In this document: piece after piece, positions 10,076 through 18,301 of the stretch
Layout of the letters: each line of letters begins with the position of its first letter
Position numbering within the stretch: the stretch's first letter is position 1
Assembly: GCF_028993615.1 (NCBI RefSeq)
Contig: NZ_CP118632.1
Span: 1,302,001 to 1,366,000 of the forward strand
From: Herbaspirillum sp. WKF16
GTDB taxonomy: Bacteria > Pseudomonadota > Gammaproteobacteria > Burkholderiales > Burkholderiaceae_D
Length of the DNA: 64,000 nt
Direction: 5' to 3'
Position numbers and translations under genes: made by a program
Notes under the pieces: model-generated
Seen by the model: the letters and a program-made list of their open reading frames with translations, nothing else
The model's database searches: none
What the model was told of the DNA's origin: nothing

Positions 10076-10164
10076 GATGGCTATGGGCACCAAAAAGTGT
10101 CTCAACCCGTTGAAAACCGCATGGAGCCTGACGTACAGCAGATGGATAGCAGCTAAGTGTCTCA
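10076..10164. repeat. Left end of the island: inverted terminal motif and GTGTCTCA repeats
   Basis: Starts with three bases (GAT) of uncertain origin, then GGCTATGGG at 10079-10087, which is the inverted partner of GGTTATGGG at the right end. Two direct copies of AAGTGTCTCA follow at 10095-10104 and 10155-10164, 60 bases apart. The arrangement fits recombinase arm and core sites, but no binding data exist. Confidence 0.65.
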
Positions 10165-10200
10165 GATTCGAGATTGCAGCGATGGCAAACAGTTTTTAAC

Positions 10201-10662
10201 TTACGATTTTCCGGTGCTACCGAAGCCACCTTCACCACGTTCAGTTTCAGTCGAGAACTTTTGGACGAAACTTAGGGCTACTTGGACGACCGGCTGGAAC
10301 ATCAATTGGGCAATACGGTCGCCAGGCTGGACGATATAGTCTTCACTTCCAGAGTTCGCGAGGATGACCGCAATTTCACCGTGGTAATCAGCATCGATTA
10401 CGCCGATGCCCTGGGCTACGTGCAAACCGTGCTTCAGAGACAGTCCCGAACGTGACGCCACAATTGCTACCAGGGCAGGGTCCATCATATTGATTGCCAG
10501 CCCGGTTTTGATTAACTCGCGACCACCAACTTTGATAGTGATTGGCGTTTCAATGCTCGCACGAAGGTCCATGGCAGCGGAGCCGTCCGTGGCATAGGAA
10601 GGAGCGGGGATTTGTTCGCCAAGGATAGGGTTGACGATGCGGGCTTCAATTCGACGATGCAT
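10201..10662 (-). CDS. dut: Island-encoded dUTP diphosphatase (complete)
   Basis: A 153-residue dUTPase that hydrolyses dUTP to dUMP, keeping uracil out of DNA and supplying dTMP synthesis. All family motifs are visible in order: [40 protein letters not shown] (catalytic Asp), [14 protein letters not shown] and the C-terminal [11 protein letters not shown] loop. It is clearly diverged from the interrupted chromosomal gene (for example [12 protein letters not shown] against [12 protein letters not shown]), so it is not a simple duplicate. It lies at the extreme left of the island, with its C-terminal end only about 125 bases from the junction. It is away from the coaBC promoter region and must be expressed from its own or an island promoter. 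It most likely replaces the broken gene, since dUTPase is essential or nearly so in most bacteria. Confidence 0.95.
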   Translation of the reverse strand: MHRRIEARIVNPILGEQIPAPSYATDGSAAMDLRASIETPITIKVGGRELIKTGLAINMMDPALVAIVASRSGLSLKHGLHVAQGIGVIDADYHGEIAVILANSGSEDYIVQPGDRIAQLMFQPVVQVALSFVQKFSTETERGEGGFGSTGKS

Positions 10663-10903
10663 ATTTCTATCGTAGTGGCTGGTGAAAATCGATCAAACGC
10701 GCACTCCACCGAGGACTGGTGGCGCACAAACGACCAATTCTAGCAATTTCCGCTCCCAAATGGCTTTTTCATTGCAGAGGTCCGACAACGAGCTTGTTCA
10801 CCAGACGGCAGTTAGTTGGTAACAATCTCCGAAATGTGAACATCCAGACGCACCGGACAGCACCCTCAAATTAATTGGAGTAGGTGTTGAACTGTTCCGC
10901 CGA

Positions 10904-13432
10904 TTAGCGTCCCTTGCCGCCTCGAAGATGTCTGGCACCAAAACCTGGCTTTTTTCTTGAATCGGTCGTGCGAGTATTCTTATCTGTATTACTTGCGCGT
11001 GGCTGAGGCCGATCCAGTGTTCGGATGTCTCTGACGAATGCTCTTGCCTCATTAAGCTGCTTATACTGACTTGTTTGTGGAATGTTGAGTCTCGATGAGT
11101 CGACGCGCAATAAGTAATTCACGAACGCGTCTCTAATCTCGAGAAAGCTTTGCGTGCTGGTATGTATTGTTCTCTGTTTTAATTCATCTCGAGCAGCACG
11201 ATTATTCAGGCCCGTGGTTAGCGCCATCTGTTCCATATAGGTGGGCGAGTTCGCTATCAAATCGATATGCGCGGTGCCACTTTCTTTGATTGCTATACGG
11301 TCAAAATTGCTTAGGGATTGGACATTAGGATCAAGCGTCTCCACAAGGCGCCTATCGAATAGCCTTCCGGTGATCCAGATTGTGAGTTCGGGGGCGATCC
11401 CGCATCCCTCAAAAAAATCGCATAGCTCAGACACCAGCCAGTGTCTCGACTCTACTTGGTCAAGTCTGACGGTAACTGCTCTTTGCCGTAGTACCCACAA
11501 GATATATAAAGCCAGTAATGGCGAGGTGGGCTTACGAGGATCGGTCAGGAATAGGTTGCAAACATACTCGTTCTCGGTTTCCGAAAAGCGGTCGTATTCC
11601 CCTTTGATTAAAGCTCGATGCGTTCTATATTTGTTTGCAGCTAGTGATGGTCCGCCGTAGTGTGACTTTAGTATGTCGTCAATCTTAATTTCTGGTGAAA
11701 CAAAGATTCGTTCTGATAACCGGAGCATCCGACGGATATCAAAGTTTCCCAACCTTCCAATGAGACCAGACACATAGTCACTTTCGACGAAGATTCTCTC
11801 GACCGCCTCCGCAAACATTGAGAGATCGTCGATGCTGACGGTGAAGCCACGTTTAGAAAAGTAGGCAGAATTACTGACTTTTTCGACGTTGATTTTGTCG
11901 CGCACGAATCTTACTCGACGCGAGAGAATTTCTTTCGCCTCAGGCACGGGCAGATAGAAACTTTTGGATGTGTAGCTTTGAAGTGCACCTGCTTTACTCA
12001 GGCGCCATACCGTGCGATCCGTAATTGGGACGAGGACGAAGACCGATGCAGCGCTTTCCAATGAGTGTGCGAGCTGATAAATCTGATCCTGCACTTCGAT
12101 TGGAAACTGATCTGTATTGTCGAAGACAATGCATGGAAGCTTTTTAAGACCAGCAGCGGAACGTGCCATGAGGAGTCGGACATATTCTTCTGGCTGTTTT
12201 TCGCGCCGCTCCTCCATATGATCACCAAACGCAATTTTAAATTGCTCTTTGTTCGATTCATATAGCGGCTTTTTCGGGCCATCACGCCATCTCTGATACT
12301 CCCCCCAAAATATTCCTTGGAGATCGTCGTAACTCGGAGGGTCGTTTGAACAAACCTGCTTTTCCATCAAATCACGAAGATTTCGCATAGACCAGTCAAC
12401 TACGCCATCCGAGCGTCCGGAGTAAGTCGCTAGGTCTACGCGTGCAATAGAACAATGTTGACGTATGCTGAGAGGCAGAATCTGATTGAAAAAGCGATCA
12501 ATAAAAGTGCTTTTTCCGGAGCCCTTGTTACCGATTAGAAGAACCGTTTGAGATAGATTGGATGCAATTGTTCTTTGGATTTCGTCCCTAAGGGCCGAAC
12601 CTTCAGCGGTATCAATTGAGGCAATACTGTTAATGACGTTCTGGACAATCTTTTGAAGCTCGGAATCCGCGTGCCTACTTTCTGCCGTCTCAACGAAACA
12701 CGCTTGCATCATGTCTCGATCATCAGTGTTCGACAATCGCGAAAAAAATTGGCTGAAGAGTAGCGATGCATCTTTTGCTAACGCATCTCTTTGGAGCATC
12801 CGTGCTTCAGACGGGTTGTATACGTAGTATTGTTCTTCGGCATCGCCTATGGTCATACCTTCGGCGGTATTCAGATGAATCAAATGCCTTCTTTCAATTA
12901 CAAAAGGCAGTCCAAGTAGCTCAGCAAATCTTGGGAAATCCTCTTCAATGGAATCCAATGATGGATAGAAGATTCCTTTGCCTTTCAATGGCGGTAATCC
13001 ATCAGTACGCGATGCCTTGAAAAATAGCCAGCTACGTCCGTCTGTCAAAACCGCCACCGGTGCACCTTGATCAAGTGCATACGAAAGTGCCTGTTTTATA
13101 CCTTCTTTGAGAGGAGAAAGTACGCTTCCTGAAAGAGAAAGAACCCCTGCTTTAGTGGCGTTGGTCGCTGTGGAAAACAGGCCTGAGCGCTTCGCCTCGA
13201 TAACTACGGCGCCCCGACCCTCGCCTACTGTCAGAAGATAGTCAATATATCCCGAAGGGCTTGGTGGTTCAGTCAATATTGATTCATGACGCCATTTCAA
13301 GACCTCTAGGAGAATCCGATCCAGCACTTTTAATCTGGTATCACTCTCGTTCGGCGATGCAGATAAAGCGGACTGTAAATCAGATTTAAGCAGCTTGAAT
13401 TTCTCGAAAATCTCATCGATGCCTTCCTGCAT
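10904..13432 (-). CDS. PD-(D/E)XK nuclease - P-loop NTPase fusion, putative defence protein
   Basis: An 842-residue two-domain protein. Residues about 1-185 resemble the N-terminal nuclease domain of type I restriction R subunits: Asp in GYIDYLLTVGEG near 64, then AVVIEAKRSG (Glu 79, Lys 81), and VLTDGRSWLFF. An NTPase follows with Walker A IGNKGSGKST at about 300-309 and Walker B LPCIVFDNTDQ at about 432-442, then a helical C-terminal half. The architecture resembles STAND/KAP-like sensors with a nuclease effector. The start at 13432 is favoured by GGGGGGAAG upstream; an in-frame ATG at 13480 has none. It is the first cargo gene beside the recombinase module. The defence role is inferred from domains and location. 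Confidence 0.75.
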   Translation of the reverse strand: MQEGIDEIFEKFKLLKSDLQSALSASPNESDTRLKVLDRILLEVLKWRHESILTEPPSPSGYIDYLLTVGEGRGAVVIEAKRSGLFSTATNATKAGVLSLSGSVLSPLKEGIKQALSYALDQGAPVAVLTDGRSWLFFKASRTDGLPPLKGKGIFYPSLDSIEEDFPRFAELLGLPFVIERRHLIHLNTAEGMTIGDAEEQYYVYNPSEARMLQRDALAKDASLLFSQFFSRLSNTDDRDMMQACFVETAESRHADSELQKIVQNVINSIASIDTAEGSALRDEIQRTIASNLSQTVLLIGNKGSGKSTFIDRFFNQILPLSIRQHCSIARVDLATYSGRSDGVVDWSMRNLRDLMEKQVCSNDPPSYDDLQGIFWGEYQRWRDGPKKPLYESNKEQFKIAFGDHMEERREKQPEEYVRLLMARSAAGLKKLPCIVFDNTDQFPIEVQDQIYQLAHSLESAASVFVLVPITDRTVWRLSKAGALQSYTSKSFYLPVPEAKEILSRRVRFVRDKINVEKVSNSAYFSKRGFTVSIDDLSMFAEAVERIFVESDYVSGLIGRLGNFDIRRMLRLSERIFVSPEIKIDDILKSHYGGPSLAANKYRTHRALIKGEYDRFSETENEYVCNLFLTDPRKPTSPLLALYILWVLRQRAVTVRLDQVESRHWLVSELCDFFEGCGIAPELTIWITGRLFDRRLVETLDPNVQSLSNFDRIAIKESGTAHIDLIANSPTYMEQMALTTGLNNRAARDELKQRTIHTSTQSFLEIRDAFVNYLLRVDSSRLNIPQTSQYKQLNEARAFVRDIRTLDRPQPRASNTDKNTRTTDSRKKPGFGARHLRGGKGR

Positions 13433-13723
13433 TGGATTCTTCCCCCCACAAGGATGTTTTCTGACAAGTTTTCCAAACATTATCAGATAAAGCGTTACAC
13501 AGCACTCAGACTTGGGGAGGAGAGGGGACTATTGCGAATCATGACGTGTTACCGCGCTCGGCCTTGGCGTCATGTGCCGACTAGACTGTGATATGCAGCT
13601 CTTGACGTTACCGGACGTTGCATTGTTATTGCCGAAAAAATACTACTTGTATAGGCGGTTTTGAACAGTAACGTGGCACCAGGTGCCGACCAACCTTATT
13701 CAGTTGAGTCAGCAGAGCGTCCC

Positions 13724-14263
13724 TCACTTTTCAAACTTGGATGGTGGGCGTGGCTTGAAAGGTGTGACGTTCTGGGGGAACTCAGTATCCTGACGTTTTC
13801 TAGTTTTTTTTCGTTCTTCAGCCAACTTGCTCTCTAGCTCTTTATATGAGGTCTCGTTGTTCTTGATTGTCTCCTCAAGGCGCTTTACCACCCTGTGGAA
13901 AAGGTAGGTCATCTGGGATCGTAACTTGACCTGCTGTGTGCCAAAATTTTCTAAGTCACGAATTTTTGAGCGCAACGCCTTGTTTTCGCTCTTAGACGCG
14001 CTAAGGGCCTCTTCGATAGTTTCAGGAGCTATCCTAGGTACGGTGGCACCATTGTCGCGTAGCTTTTCAAATCTTGACCATAAACCTAAGCCTTTACCCT
14101 TCGCAGCTTCGTCTGACATCATGATGCGGTATAGGGTTGCTCGACTCACATGCGCTTCCTTTGCGACGCTTCCGGCAGTGATTCTCCCTTTCTTCGGACT
14201 GCAAACACCGGACTGTAGGCGGTTGATGGCGGCCTCGATGGACTTATGAGCGTTATCGCTCAT
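13724..14263 (-). CDS. TnpC/DUF6262-like transposition accessory protein
   Basis: A 179-residue protein and the last gene of the recombinase operon, overlapping the preceding recombinase by 11 bases. Residues about 25-50 form a helix-turn-helix (ITAGSVAKEAHVSRATLYRI), suggesting DNA binding. The middle and C-terminal part is a charged coiled coil (LEETIKNNETSYKELESKLA). Position and architecture match TnpC of Tn554 and the DUF6262 proteins that accompany TnpA/TnpB recombinases, where TnpC influences orientation and frequency of insertion. Assignment rests on context plus architecture rather than a recognised signature. Confidence 0.7.
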   Translation of the reverse strand: MSDNAHKSIEAAINRLQSGVCSPKKGRITAGSVAKEAHVSRATLYRIMMSDEAAKGKGLGLWSRFEKLRDNGATVPRIAPETIEEALSASKSENKALRSKIRDLENFGTQQVKLRSQMTYLFHRVVKRLEETIKNNETSYKELESKLAEERKKTRKRQDTEFPQNVTPFKPRPPSKFEK

Positions 14264-16193
14264 GCGTCACCTCATGGGAATCTGGAATGCTATCCACAAT
14301 CTTCTTGATCTTCGCTTCTTCCAATAACAGGTACTTGCGGCCATTTGCGGTGGTGCTGCGATTGCGTAAGGCATCACGAACCTGTTCCAACTGCGCAGTG
14401 TGAAGGCGCTTATGTTCCTCCTTGACGCACGCGTTCGAGCAATTGGCTGGATCGCAGCTGTTTATGATCGGCATTTCCTTGTACTCGGAGTTCTGAAGGC
14501 AAACTGCCTTCTTTGCATCGAAGAAGCAAAGGGCGAACTTGCCGATATGTATGGTCTTATTTGGGTTTGACAGCCACTTTGCTATCTCTGCCGCAGTAAC
14601 GTCTTGAGCTCGCCCCTTGAACGCTTTGTCGAATTGTTTGATCAATGATGTGCCGGCGGGGCCAGATATTGAGCGATTCTTTAGCGCAATCGCCAAGTTA
14701 TCGACGACATTAAATTGGCTGAGGGCTTTCTCATCCTCAAGCAAGTCGGCCCAATCGAGGTCCATCCCACCATATCCTTCCATCATGGAGACGTGGAGAT
14801 GCTTGTACTGAAGCATTCCGGCAATAACTCCAAATGGCTGACGGATGATATGGCGAGCCAATGTTCTACGGAATTGGCGAGTGTTGAACTTCCACGGCAC
14901 CATCTCTCCGTCTTCGTTCTTCCATAGAGGCACGGGGGCATGAATCGTTTTTTTGCCAATATGGTCTCTTAGTGTTTCAAAATTTTCTAACAACGAGGTA
15001 GAGCTCAGGTCGCCATATTTGTTGCGGTTGTTTATTGTCTGTACTTCAAAAAAGCTATCGCCGACTGCTGTGAGCAGGAGTCGCTTACTCAGCATTGCTC
15101 TTCGCGCGTGTTCGGTGATTTGATCAAGGATCGCGATTGCCTCGACCACTTCTTCGATGATTACCCATGTATCTTTAGCTCCGCGGGTACGATGCTTGTG
15201 AAGAATGGTATTGAGGTAATAAATTTTCTCGCCGTCATCATCAAAATCATTCACACAACATTTCTCTTCGATGGCGAAGAGTTCGGAGCATCGGATTCCG
15301 GAATAGGCCAGGATGACAGCGATGCACGCAGTGCGTAACCTGAAGAGTTCTAGGTAAAGGTCACCTCTTTTCCTCCAAGGTGTTTTTAGCCAATACGCCG
15401 GGGAGTTTTGGAAAATACGTTTGGCTGCTTTTGTCAGTCGTTTTTCCTTCCCATTGGGCTGGATTGATGCGTCTTTTATGTTTGTATCCCACTCACGCTG
15501 AAGACACTTCCACGCAGGGATAATCGTTTTACTGTACTGCTGAACATAGTCCATGCATGCCTGCATGAAGGGGCCGTAAATGTTGTCTGGAATCGGAGGT
15601 GTCTTGTTCCAAGAAGTTTGTTCCTCGGCAGGAAGCCTTCCGAGATATTCCTCTTTCTCTGAGCGAAACGGCTTTTCCGGCAGTGGCTCGCTCAGCTTAT
15701 TTGAGTAGTCCCAGATTCGGTAGAGAAATCCGATTAGGTCCCGTGTGCGCGCTGGAGATTTTGGCTCAGTATCACTATCTCCATAGACAAGAACGTTCAC
15801 GTAGTCTTGCTGTAGTCTCAATGTCACCGTGGAAAAGCTGTAACACCCACGAGAGGCGGCGAACGTGGCAAAGCTGCGGAGCATCGTCAAATCCTGCAGG
15901 ACGCTGAGCCACACAAGACGATTCTGAGATGGGATTGGAAATTTGAGAAGTGAGATCGCGAGCTCAGCGGCACTCAGCGCAAAACCACCCGGATATCCAG
16001 GGAAGGTCGAAAAGTAGACGAAGTCTCGACTCTGTCCAAGCTCCTGATACTTCTGATATTCGGACATGTCCCAATGAGAATCTCCAAATGACGAAAAGCT
16101 TGAGACTTGCATTTCCGCCGGATATATTTTGCTGAGACTTAGTGGCGGAATCTCATCTAATTGATCACTATTCGTTCGAGTAGAATTCTTCAT
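14253..16193 (-). CDS. Tyrosine recombinase, TnpB-like (third of three)
   Basis: A 646-residue phage-integrase-family recombinase. Box I Arg is in ILAYSGIRCSELFAI near residue 300. Box II is FNTRQFRRTLARH near 440, where the usual HxxR His is replaced (RQFRR). The C-terminal histidine and nucleophile region is YKHLHVSMMEGYGG near 463-475. A Cys-rich tail (SCDPANCSNACV near 585) is typical of Tn554 TnpB relatives and may bind zinc. Its ATG overlaps the upstream recombinase stop (ATGA), so it is probably translated by coupling. It is likely needed with the other two for island excision and insertion in dut. Confidence 0.85.
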   Translation of the reverse strand: MKNSTRTNSDQLDEIPPLSLSKIYPAEMQVSSFSSFGDSHWDMSEYQKYQELGQSRDFVYFSTFPGYPGGFALSAAELAISLLKFPIPSQNRLVWLSVLQDLTMLRSFATFAASRGCYSFSTVTLRLQQDYVNVLVYGDSDTEPKSPARTRDLIGFLYRIWDYSNKLSEPLPEKPFRSEKEEYLGRLPAEEQTSWNKTPPIPDNIYGPFMQACMDYVQQYSKTIIPAWKCLQREWDTNIKDASIQPNGKEKRLTKAAKRIFQNSPAYWLKTPWRKRGDLYLELFRLRTACIAVILAYSGIRCSELFAIEEKCCVNDFDDDGEKIYYLNTILHKHRTRGAKDTWVIIEEVVEAIAILDQITEHARRAMLSKRLLLTAVGDSFFEVQTINNRNKYGDLSSTSLLENFETLRDHIGKKTIHAPVPLWKNEDGEMVPWKFNTRQFRRTLARHIIRQPFGVIAGMLQYKHLHVSMMEGYGGMDLDWADLLEDEKALSQFNVVDNLAIALKNRSISGPAGTSLIKQFDKAFKGRAQDVTAAEIAKWLSNPNKTIHIGKFALCFFDAKKAVCLQNSEYKEMPIINSCDPANCSNACVKEEHKRLHTAQLEQVRDALRNRSTTANGRKYLLLEEAKIKKIVDSIPDSHEVTHER

Positions 16194-18109
16194 CGATGGG
16201 CCTTGAGTCCAAAGGGAACATAAAATTCTTGAGTGTCTTTTTGATGAGTGGCAGTCATGATCGTTTTCTCATCAAATTGCGTCAGAACTTGGTCTTCGAT
16301 AACGTGTAATGCCTCCCCAAACTTTGCATCCCATGCGAGAGGTGAAAGTGACGTTCTCTCCTTGAGCATGAAATCCTTAAAGGCGAGGAGGCGAGGGAGT
16401 ACATGGGGGGTGACAATTACGTTAGAGCAGTAGAGGCAGCCCCATGGCTTATCGCAGGGAGTGTTGGGTTGGCCGCCAGGCCTGTTCATGAAATCTGCGC
16501 AGGCTGCAATGAATACATCTTGTTCACCATTAAGAATGGCCTTCGCCTTCTCCTTATTTACCTTCAACTCTTTTGCCGCTTTCGAAATATCATCGTTTGG
16601 CAAGACCCTGGGGCGGCTGACGTCTCTAGCTGATTTTTGAGCCGCAACGATGGCCTTGTCATGAAGCCATTTGTTGCCATCGTTGGTCAGATAGTGGCGC
16701 GCCGTAGTATCACCGCTGGCGTGTACCATTTGGCTTTTGACATGCTTGTAATTTCCAGATTTTGAGTACGCTCGATTTGAGTTCGTGACGCGAATTCTCC
16801 TTGTGTGAACTTTTAGAGTATCGCCGTGCTGATCTTTGATACCGACTGCTTGAGCCCATCCGTCTGTCCCTGAGCTGCCGTTCATTAAATAGGTCCCGTA
16901 ACTCATATCCAAGGGCTTTACCGGAACTCCGACCTGCGAGCCCGCGGTCAGGCATAACGTGAGTCTATTTTTGTCAGCACCCCTTGCAAATCGAACGAGC
17001 GGTTCCGTAATATTTTGGACTCGACGAAGAAGACCTATGCCGCTATAGGGACCATCATCTTTATATATGCGACTTGGCTGGCGCTCATGGCCTTTTGATC
17101 TCAGCTTAATCGAGTTGAGAATGAACCCATCTTCGAACGGAACAAGGTCATCTCTCAGAAGTGTGAGAACAGAACTCAGTGGGATGAATAACTTCTTGAC
17201 CAGCAAAGAAACAATTACGGCCATATCCTTATTTGTCGGATACAAGTGCGCATAGACTTGCTGTTTGTTATAGTCGCCGCCCATTCCCTTTTTGCAGGCT
17301 TTTACGAATGATGAGTGGCCATTCTTCAATTGCTCATCTGATAGGTACTGGCAATCTAAGACATTAACTACATACCAGATAGCATTCTCAATTCTGCTCC
17401 AAGGGCGGATATTCCTCTCCGTCTTTACCAATTTTCCGGTGACACTATCTCTGCACTCAAATTTCTGGCGAGGATTGACGCCAATTTTAAGTAGTTCCTT
17501 GCCTCTCTCGAGACGCTCGCAAATTTCGTCGAATTCGCGGCGCAATGCATCCTCTAAATCTGTCATCTCGGATGACATATAAGGAGATGTTCTGTCTGCA
17601 TCGGCGGCGCAGCGAAAGTTACGAGGAATTTTTACGTCCGCAGGCCAGAGACCAATTTTTTTTCCGGCCACTAAAAGTCGCCTGACTGTTGCATAGCGGT
17701 CGCGTTTAGCATCGCCTTTGAAGTGGAGAGTGGCATCTAGAAGATTGGCCTGGTAAGCCTCGAGGAATGTCGAGTCGATGTCTTTCATGCGCATGGTAGC
17801 GGGATAGCCATTTTTCTCGCAGAACGCCAACACCTCGTTAATGTTCGTGTAGTAGTTATGAAAACTCGCCTTCTCATATAGTCCACCATTGAGCCGATGC
17901 TTTTCGAGTGCAGCCACGAAGTCCCGAGCGAGTGCGGGCGCATGTGTATGCTTGCTAAAATCATGGGTAGTAGTGCTCCCGTCGGGAAAAGTGTATTCGT
18001 AGACGAGACTGCCCAAGTAATGCAAATTCGTTTGCATTTGAGGCATGTCTTCGAATTTCGACTTCTTCTCGCTTTTCGAATTGATCCCGTGCTTGAACTT
18101 GCTAGTCAT
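16190..18109 (-). CDS. Tyrosine recombinase, TnpB-like (second of three)
   Basis: A 639-residue tyrosine recombinase with a long N-terminal DNA-binding region. Catalytic elements: VHTRRIRVTNSNR near 435 (HxxR), then MVHASGDTTARHYL near 460-473 with the His and the probable nucleophile Tyr. A Cys pair cluster near the C-terminus (CDKPWGCLYC) follows. Start ATG 18109 lies one base before the stop of the 63-codon gene, and its end overlaps the next gene by ATGA. Gene order and sizes fit the three-recombinase modules related to Tn554. Confidence 0.82.
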   Translation of the reverse strand: MTSKFKHGINSKSEKKSKFEDMPQMQTNLHYLGSLVYEYTFPDGSTTTHDFSKHTHAPALARDFVAALEKHRLNGGLYEKASFHNYYTNINEVLAFCEKNGYPATMRMKDIDSTFLEAYQANLLDATLHFKGDAKRDRYATVRRLLVAGKKIGLWPADVKIPRNFRCAADADRTSPYMSSEMTDLEDALRREFDEICERLERGKELLKIGVNPRQKFECRDSVTGKLVKTERNIRPWSRIENAIWYVVNVLDCQYLSDEQLKNGHSSFVKACKKGMGGDYNKQQVYAHLYPTNKDMAVIVSLLVKKLFIPLSSVLTLLRDDLVPFEDGFILNSIKLRSKGHERQPSRIYKDDGPYSGIGLLRRVQNITEPLVRFARGADKNRLTLCLTAGSQVGVPVKPLDMSYGTYLMNGSSGTDGWAQAVGIKDQHGDTLKVHTRRIRVTNSNRAYSKSGNYKHVKSQMVHASGDTTARHYLTNDGNKWLHDKAIVAAQKSARDVSRPRVLPNDDISKAAKELKVNKEKAKAILNGEQDVFIAACADFMNRPGGQPNTPCDKPWGCLYCSNVIVTPHVLPRLLAFKDFMLKERTSLSPLAWDAKFGEALHVIEDQVLTQFDEKTIMTATHQKDTQEFYVPFGLKAHR

Positions 18110-18301
18110 TCATGGTCCCTTCGATATGCGCGAGCCAAAATATTCCGCTACCTTTTTCGTATCCAATTGTGCATCCGTGACGAGGCTACCGTAGAAGTGA
18201 GTTGCATTTTGGTGGATATGGCCTGTGATGCTCCTAGCGAAGAGATGGACGTCTGAATCTGTACCTAAGATGGCCCAGCGCTGCAATTCGTCATCCATCA
18301 T
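18110..18301 (-). CDS. 63-residue protein resembling a duplicated recombinase C-terminus
   Basis: A short gene placed between the first and second recombinases with overlapping start (ATGA with TnpA) and a stop directly abutting the next ATG. Its sequence aligns with the last ~40 residues of the 407-residue recombinase: GHIHQNATHFYGSLVTDAQL against GHSQITTTNGYRGLTMDTQL, then both end in ISK. The DNA after each stop region is also similar (CCTTNGATATNNGCGAG at 18118-18131 and 18306-18319). It therefore looks like a tandem duplication of the recombinase tail, retaining a His and a Tyr in nucleophile context. It may be inert, a regulator, or a structural subunit. Confidence 0.6.
   Translation of the reverse strand: MMDDELQRWAILGTDSDVHLFARSITGHIHQNATHFYGSLVTDAQLDTKKVAEYFGSRISKGP

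Noticed and set aside
11441..11448. Extra GTGTCTCG copy of the end-repeat word
   Set aside because: It is a single copy inside a coding region of the nuclease-NTPase gene and has no partner; most likely chance.
13675..13687. Perfect palindrome GGCACCAGGTGCC behind the TnpC-like gene
   Set aside because: It has no T-run to be a terminator and lies downstream of the operon; a single short palindrome can be chance.
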